Shown piece by piece: positions 59,237 through 64,000 of a stretch of 64,000 nucleotides of DNA (positions within the stretch are counted from its first letter, which is position 1; each line of letters starts with the position of its first letter). The DNA is taken from contig NC_014541.1 in NCBI RefSeq assembly GCF_000148645.1, positions 372,001-436,000 on the forward strand, written 5' to 3'. The DNA comes from Ferrimonas balearica DSM 9799 (GTDB taxonomy: Bacteria; Pseudomonadota; Gammaproteobacteria; Enterobacterales; Shewanellaceae). Made by a program: the position numbers and the translations under genes. The notes below the pieces were generated by a model. It made no database searches. It was not told the DNA's origin and saw nothing but the letters and a program-made list of their open reading frames with translations.

Positions 59237-59268
59237 AAAAAAACGGGACGCTGAGCGTCCCGTTTTTT
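59237..59268. terminator. Bidirectional terminator between ygiQ and phaJ
   Basis: ACGGGACGC / GCGTCCCGT with a TGA loop, flanked by seven As on the left and six Ts on the right, so it can act on both converging transcripts. Confidence 0.92.
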
Positions 59269-59281
59269 GTGTGTCAGAGCA

Positions 59282-59674
59282 TCAGACTTTGACCACCGCC
59301 TCCCCCTGCACGCAGGGCTCCCCTTTGGCGTTCACCACCTCGGTGGTCAGGGTGACGATGGGCTTATCGTCACGCACCTGCGCCACGGTAACCCGTGCCG
59401 TTACCGCTTCGCCCACCAGCACCGGGCGGACAAACTTGAGGGTTTGTCCCAGGTAGATGGTGCCCTGACCCGGCAGGTGTTGCCCCAGTAAACCGGACAG
59501 CAGGCTGGAGAGCAGGATGCCGTGGACAATGGGGTGGCCGAATGGGGTTTGCGCGGCGAACTCGGCGTCCAGATGGATCGGGTTGCGGTCTTCCGACAGT
59601 TCCGCGAAGGCCGCTACTTCGGCGGGGCCAAACACTTTCTGTATTTCGGCACTCTGGCCCGGCTGCAGAGTCAT
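59282..59674 (-). CDS. phaJ: MaoC-family (R)-specific enoyl-CoA hydratase PhaJ
   Basis: Hydrates trans-2-enoyl-CoA to (R)-3-hydroxyacyl-CoA, supplying PHA synthase from fatty acid oxidation. The 130-residue hot-dog-fold protein has the catalytic Asp-His motif SEDRNPIHLD, then FGHPIVHGIL, as in PhaJ. It overlaps phaC by four bases, which strongly supports a PHA role over other MaoC functions. Confidence 0.9.
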   Translation of the reverse strand: MTLQPGQSAEIQKVFGPAEVAAFAELSEDRNPIHLDAEFAAQTPFGHPIVHGILLSSLLSGLLGQHLPGQGTIYLGQTLKFVRPVLVGEAVTARVTVAQVRDDKPIVTLTTEVVNAKGEPCVQGEAVVKV

Positions 59675-61437
59675 GCCGCGTCTCCCTTGGCGGTGGGGTT
59701 CAGGCGCACCTGAACATAGTCACCGGGAGCCGGTGCAATCCCCTTATTGATGTTGCGGGCGGGCACCGGTTCGGCGCCCTGTCGCTCGCTCAGCCAGCCT
59801 TGCCAGTGGGTCCACCAGGAGCCCTCCTGGTGGCTGGCTTGCTCCAGCCAGTCTTCGGCGGCGTCCGCCAATGGGCCGGTGTAATGGCCGTATTTGCCAC
59901 CGGGCGGGTTGATGATGCCGGCGATATGGCCGGATTCGCCCAGCACAAAGGTGGGCTCGCCAGCCAGGCACTGCATCCCCTGATAGGTGCCTTGCCACAG
60001 GGCGATATGGTCATCCATGGTGGACACGAAATAGGTGGGGACGGTGATCTTACCGAGGTCGATTTTGCTGCCCCGGACGGTGAACTCACCGGGCTGGATC
60101 AACCGGTTTTCCAGATAGAGCTGGCGCAGCATGGTGGAGTGGGTTGGCCCCGCCACGTTGGTGCTGTCGCAGTTCCAGTGCAGCAGGTCGAACGCCATCG
60201 GGCTTTGTCCCTTCAGGTAGCCGTCGATGTAGTAGTTCCAATAGAGGTTGTTCTCCCGCAGCAGCGAGAAAGTGACCGCCAGTTGGCGCCCATCCATCAG
60301 GCCGTTTTCCGCGTTCTGGGTCTCCATTGCCGTGACGATCTCGTCATTGATAAAGGCCCCCAGTTCGCCGGGCTGGCTGAAATCCAGAATGGTGGTGAAG
60401 AAGGTGGCGGATTTGACCCGCTGTTTCATCCGCCGGCCCGCCATGTAGGCCATGGCGGTGGCCAGCAGGGTGCCGCCGATGCAGTAGCCCACCGCATTGA
60501 CTTCTCGCTCGCCGGTGGCGGCTTCCACCGCATCCAGCGCGGCCAGTACGCCGTCCACCACGTAATCTTCGAAATCCACTTGAGTGTGGCGCTGGTCCGG
60601 GTTGGCCCAGGAGATCATCAGTACGGTATGGCCCTGGTCCACCAGGTATTTGACCAGTGAGTTTTCCGGCCGCAGGTCGAGGATGTAGTACTTATTGACG
60701 AAGGGCGGGACGATCAGCAGCGGCCGCTTGGCCACGGTGTCGGTGCTGGGGCGGTACTGAATCAGCTCAAACAGGGGGGCCTGGTGAATCACCTCGCCCG
60801 CTGTGGTGGCCAGATCCCGCCCCAGTTGGTAGGCGGATTCGTCGGTCATGCGAACATTGAGGGTACCGGCACTGCGTTCAATGTCCTCAGTCAGCAGTTT
60901 CAGCCCATCCAGCAGATTGTGGCCGCCGCTCTCCAGTGTCAGTTTCAGCAGCTCCGGGTTGGAGGCCAGAAAATTACTCGGTGCCAGCGCGTTAACCATC
61001 TGGCGGGTAAAGAAGCGCAGGCGATCCCGCTCGGCATCGGTCAGGTCGGGAATGCGATCCACCTGCTCCAGCATCTGCCGGGCGGTCAGCAGGTAGGATT
61101 GCTTGATGTAGTCGTACCAGGGGTGCTCCTGCCACTGGCTGTCCCGGAAGCGGCGGTCACCACGCTCCGGCTCAACCATCGGGGCCACCTCCTGGCCAGC
61201 CTGTTTCAGCATGGCATTCTGGAACAGCTGAAGCTGAGACTGCCACCAGTTGGCTTGTTGGGTCAGCAGGGCGGCGGGGTCCTCCATGCCTTTATTCAGG
61301 GCATTGGAGAGATCCTGCATCTGCATCTGCAGCAGTGCCTGGGTGGTGGGTTGGCTCTGTTTCGAGGCCAGCTCAAACAGCTGCTCGTTGCATCGGATCA
61401 GGCTTTCCATCAGCCGTTGATAGGATCCCTGGTTCAT
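59671..61437 (-). CDS. phaC: Class I poly(3-hydroxyalkanoate) synthase PhaC
   Basis: Polymerises (R)-3-hydroxyacyl-CoA at the granule surface. The ATG at 61437 has an AAGGAG site and gives 588 residues; the in-frame start at 61479 is rejected. The lipase-like box GYCIGG carries the nucleophile C319, with the Asp in STMDDHIALW and the His in GESGHIAGI. The N-terminal domain (QWQEHPWYDYIKQSYLL) and SWANPDQRH are typical. Class I is inferred because no phaE or phaR partner is adjacent. Only phaJ is co-encoded; phaA, phaB and phasin genes are not in the window. Confidence 0.95.
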   Translation of the reverse strand: MNQGSYQRLMESLIRCNEQLFELASKQSQPTTQALLQMQMQDLSNALNKGMEDPAALLTQQANWWQSQLQLFQNAMLKQAGQEVAPMVEPERGDRRFRDSQWQEHPWYDYIKQSYLLTARQMLEQVDRIPDLTDAERDRLRFFTRQMVNALAPSNFLASNPELLKLTLESGGHNLLDGLKLLTEDIERSAGTLNVRMTDESAYQLGRDLATTAGEVIHQAPLFELIQYRPSTDTVAKRPLLIVPPFVNKYYILDLRPENSLVKYLVDQGHTVLMISWANPDQRHTQVDFEDYVVDGVLAALDAVEAATGEREVNAVGYCIGGTLLATAMAYMAGRRMKQRVKSATFFTTILDFSQPGELGAFINDEIVTAMETQNAENGLMDGRQLAVTFSLLRENNLYWNYYIDGYLKGQSPMAFDLLHWNCDSTNVAGPTHSTMLRQLYLENRLIQPGEFTVRGSKIDLGKITVPTYFVSTMDDHIALWQGTYQGMQCLAGEPTFVLGESGHIAGIINPPGGKYGHYTGPLADAAEDWLEQASHQEGSWWTHWQGWLSERQGAEPVPARNINKGIAPAPGDYVQVRLNPTAKGDAA

Positions 61438-61650
61438 AGCGACTCCTTTGCGTCGACGGTGGGCCGCCCTGGCCCGCATCTGGCGATTCTGCGCCCAGAC
61501 TCTAGTTGGCTAAAATGACAACACCTTGACGATATTATGAGCATATTGTGCGCTGCACAAGAAGCTAGACCAAGGTGTTATTGCCCGATAACCGCAATGA
61601 ATTGATGAGGGCGGGCGATCGCCATCACACTGTCATCAAACTGTCACTGA

Positions 61651-61706
61651 ACATATGGATAAACGAATATATGATTTGTCGCATATCCGTTTTGGCGTAT
61701 ATCCTT
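61651..61706 (+). promoter_or_regulatory. Candidate arsR promoter and operator
   Basis: TTGTCG (61676-61681), 16 bases and TATATC (61698-61703). The region is AT-rich, with GGATA (61657-61661) and TATCC (61684-61688) as inverted arms and a near-repeat of GTATATCC at 61697-61704. An ArsR-type repressor would be expected to bind here. The remaining 61438-61650, between phaC and this element, shows no reading frame or clear structure. Confidence 0.4.
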
Positions 61707-61719
61707 ATGTGAGGTGCCC

Positions 61720-62067
61720 ATGTCCCAGTCTGTTGCCCAGCTTAAGTCGCTGTCAGACGAAACCCGTCTGAAGATCCTGCTGCTGATACGGCAGGAGACC
61801 GAGCTCTGCGTCTGTGAGCTCACCTGCGCCCTGGATGAGAGTCAGCCCAAAGTGTCCCGCCACCTGGCGCGTCTGCGTGCCGACGGCTTGCTGGAAGACC
61901 GGCGCAGTGGCCAGTGGGTTTACTACCGTCTGGCCGCCCTGCCTGACTGGATCGTGGGGGCCCTCGAGGGGATCGCCGGGTCCGACGTCGAACTGATCGA
62001 TGCCTGCGCTGAGCGCCTGGCCAATATGGGCGACCGCCCGCAACGTCAACAAATCTGCTGTGCCTGA
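61720..62067 (+). CDS. arsR: Arsenite-responsive repressor ArsR
   Basis: Winged-helix ArsR/SmtB repressor of 115 residues. The metalloid-sensing cysteines C30 and C32 sit in ETELCVCELTC at the start of the DNA-recognition region, just as in E. coli ArsR (ELCVCDLC). QPKVSRHLARLRADGLL is the recognition helix and DRRSGQWVYYRL the wing. A GAGG site precedes the ATG at 61720; an in-frame GTG at 61714 is rejected because it overlaps that site. First gene of the arsR-acr3-gapdh operon. Confidence 0.95.
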   Translation: MSQSVAQLKSLSDETRLKILLLIRQETELCVCELTCALDESQPKVSRHLARLRADGLLEDRRSGQWVYYRLAALPDWIVGALEGIAGSDVELIDACAERLANMGDRPQRQQICCA

Positions 62068-62076
62068 GGAAACATC

Positions 62077-63144
62077 ATGGGCAATTTCGAGCGTTACTTA
62101 AGTGTATGGGTGGGCCTGGCGATCGTCGCCGGTGTGGCGTTGGGCCATGCCTTTCCCGTTGTATTTGAAACCCTGGCGCAATGGCAGATGTTCCAGATCA
62201 ACGGCGTTATCGCGGTGCTGATCTGGGTCATGATCTACCCGATGATGATCCAGGTAGACTTCCATTCAGTGCGCAAGGTGGGGCAGCAGCCTCAGGGCCT
62301 GTGGCTGACCCTGGTGGTTAACTGGCTGATTAAGCCGTTCTCCATGGCGGCCATCGGGTGGCTGTTTTTCAGAGTTTTCTTTGTCGATCTGGTGTCGCCG
62401 GAAGACGCCAGCCAGTACATCGCCGGGATGATCCTGCTCGGGGTCGCGCCCTGTACCGCCATGGTGTTTGTCTGGAGCCAGCTGACCCGGGGCAATCCGG
62501 CGTACACCCTGGTTCAGGTGTCGGTGAATGACCTGATCATGGTGGTGGCGTTTGCCCCCATTGCCGCCCTGTTGCTGGGGGTGTCTGAGATCCTGGTGCC
62601 CTGGGAAACCCTGTTGCTGGCCACGCTGTTGTATGTGGCGCTGCCATTGGTGGCGGGCATCCTGACCCGTCATCTGCTGATGAAGCGCGGCGAGGCGGCC
62701 CTGAACGGTTTTGTTCAGCGTCTGAAACCCGCCTCGATGGTGGGCTTGCTGGCCACCGTCGCCATCTTGTTTGGCATCCAGGCGCCGACCCTGCTGGCCA
62801 AGCCGATGGTGATTGGGCTGATCGCCATTCCGCTGCTGCTGCAAACCTACGGCATCTTTGCCATCGCCTATGGCAGCGCCAGGGTGATGAAGCTGCCGCA
62901 CAACGTGGCGGCACCGGCGGCGATGATCGGCACCTCAAACTTCTTTGAACTGGCGGTGGCGGTTGCCATTGCCCTGTTTGGCCTGCACTCCGGTGCGGCC
63001 CTGGCGACCGTGGTGGGGGTACTGGTGGAGGTGCCGGTGATGCTCTCCCTGGTGGCCTTTGCCAACCGGACCCGCCACTGGTTTCCCGCTTCGGCCGATG
63101 CGCCGGACACCCTTAACGCTAATGCACAGAGAGACGCAGCATGA
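62077..63144 (+). CDS. acr3: Arsenite efflux permease, ACR3 family
   Basis: Inner-membrane arsenite exporter of the BASS superfamily with about ten helices in 355 residues. The conserved cysteine C126 is in [15 protein letters not shown], essential for As(III) transport in this family; other markers are [13 protein letters not shown] and [29 protein letters not shown] site precedes the ATG. It follows arsR after nine bases and shares ATGA with the GAPDH gene. Confidence 0.95.
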   Translation: MGNFERYLSVWVGLAIVAGVALGHAFPVVFETLAQWQMFQINGVIAVLIWVMIYPMMIQVDFHSVRKVGQQPQGLWLTLVVNWLIKPFSMAAIGWLFFRVFFVDLVSPEDASQYIAGMILLGVAPCTAMVFVWSQLTRGNPAYTLVQVSVNDLIMVVAFAPIAALLLGVSEILVPWETLLLATLLYVALPLVAGILTRHLLMKRGEAALNGFVQRLKPASMVGLLATVAILFGIQAPTLLAKPMVIGLIAIPLLLQTYGIFAIAYGSARVMKLPHNVAAPAAMIGTSNFFELAVAVAIALFGLHSGAALATVVGVLVEVPVMLSLVAFANRTRHWFPASADAPDTLNANAQRDAA

Positions 63145-64000
63145 CCATCAAGATTGGCATTAACGGCTTTGGTCGCATGGGCCGCCTGGCGCTTCGCTCC
63201 GCCTGGGACTGGGCCGAGTTTGAGTTTGTTCAGATCAACGATCCGGCGGGTGGTGCCGCCGCTTTGGGCCACCTTCTGGAATTTGATTCCGTCCACGGCC
63301 GCTGGGGCAAGGATGTGGTGGTGGACGATGATGCCCTGATCATCGATGGCAAGCGCATTGCGGTGAGCAGCAACACTGAGCTTGAAACCACTGACTGGTC
63401 CGGCTGCGACATGGTGATTGAGGCGTCCGGCAAGTTTAAACGCAAAGAGGTGTTGCAGAAGTACCTCGACCAGGGCGTCAAGAAGGTGATTGTGACCGCC
63501 CCGGTCAAGCAGGAAGGGGTATTGGATGCCGTTTATGGGGTCAACCACCACTGGTATGACAAAGCCAAACACGACATCGTGACCGCCGCGTCCTGCACCA
63601 CCAACTGTTTGGCGCCGGCGGTGAAGGTGATCCACGAGAAGCTGGGCATCAAGCACGGCTCCATGACCACCATCCACAGCATCACCAACACCCAGACCAT
63701 CCTGGATGCGCCGCATAAGGATCTGCGTCGGGCCCGCGCCTGCGGTGAGAGCCTGATCCCGACCACCACCGGTTCGGCCACCGCCATCACCCACATCTTC
63801 CCGGAGCTGAAGGGACGACTGAATGGTCACGCCATCCGGGTGCCGTTGTGCAACGCCTCCATCACCGATTGTGTGTTTGAAGTAGAGCGTGCCACCAGCG
63901 CGGATGAGGTCAATGGGCTGCTGCAGGAGGCCGCCGAAGGCGAGCTGAAAGGGATTCTGGGCTACGAAACACGCCCGCTGGTGTCCATCGACTACCGCAC
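63141..64000 (+). CDS. ArsJ-associated glyceraldehyde-3-phosphate dehydrogenase, 3' end outside window
   Basis: The first 286 codons of a GAPDH. The NAD-binding start is [16 protein letters not shown] with D34 in QIND, indicating NAD use; the catalytic cysteine C152 is in [15 protein letters not shown], and its partner His is probably in [13 protein letters not shown]. It overlaps acr3 by four bases. GAPDH genes inside ars operons make 1-arseno-3-phosphoglycerate from arsenate, exported by ArsJ. Housekeeping GAPDH is the alternative, but the overlap with acr3 makes that unlikely. The gene runs past base 64000. Confidence 0.92.
   Translation, partial: MTIKIGINGFGRMGRLALRSAWDWAEFEFVQINDPAGGAAALGHLLEFDSVHGRWGKDVVVDDDALIIDGKRIAVSSNTELETTDWSGCDMVIEASGKFKRKEVLQKYLDQGVKKVIVTAPVKQEGVLDAVYGVNHHWYDKAKHDIVTAASCTTNCLAPAVKVIHEKLGIKHGSMTTIHSITNTQTILDAPHKDLRRARACGESLIPTTTGSATAITHIFPELKGRLNGHAIRVPLCNASITDCVFEVERATSADEVNGLLQEAAEGELKGILGYETRPLVSIDYR

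Overview
The window is a gene-dense, high-GC stretch of chromosome from a gammaproteobacterium. Gene content and order fit a Shewanella/Ferrimonas-type member of the Alteromonadales; the genus is an inference. No rRNA, tRNA, CRISPR array or insertion sequence was recognised.

Layout. (1) 1-15810, + strand: the division and cell wall (dcw) cluster, ftsI (cut by the window edge)-murE-murF-mraY-murD-ftsW-murG-murC-ddl-ftsQ-ftsA-ftsZ-lpxC, packed with 1-17 base overlaps. (2) 15807-20453: a DciA-like gene (-), an M23 peptidase, secA and mutT. (3) 20380-29550, - strand: a compact run reading pilA-pilB-pilC-pilD-coaE-zapD-yacG-pglL from right to left, preceded by nadC and a retropepsin-like protease. 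It combines type IV pilus assembly, CoA synthesis, division control and a probable pilin glycosyltransferase. (4) 29620-38223, + strand: ampD-ampE, then pdhR-aceE-aceF-lpdA for the pyruvate dehydrogenase complex, with good PdhR operators. (5) 38348-47466: a very large sensor GGDEF-EAL protein, hxpB (-), a DUF4382 lipoprotein and acnB. Regions 1-5 follow the gene order of the E. coli 2-3 minute region, with insertions at a few points (pglL, the retropepsin, and the three genes between lpdA and acnB). (6) 47572-51621: rsd (-), a candidate small RNA (-), hemE, and a psuK-psuG pseudouridine catabolism pair whose kinase carries an N-terminal winged helix. (7) 51675-59227: a uracil-DNA-glycosylase-fold protein, a second GGDEF-EAL protein, an SDR, a YjjU-type patatin and ygiQ. 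(8) 59282-61437, - strand: phaJ and phaC (polyhydroxyalkanoate). (9) 61720 to the end: arsR-acr3-gapdh, an arsenic operon that runs off the window; the GAPDH suggests an arsJ gene just outside.

Most notable: a candidate small RNA between rsd and hemE (about 48174-48261, -); a drop from about 60% to about 40% GC inside pilB, together with a missing PilB N-terminal segment; a pilin/glycosyltransferase arrangement; a palindrome directly against the start codon of the DNA-binding kinase psuK; and hairpins in the secA and pilA leaders. None of these is proven; each has a stated test.
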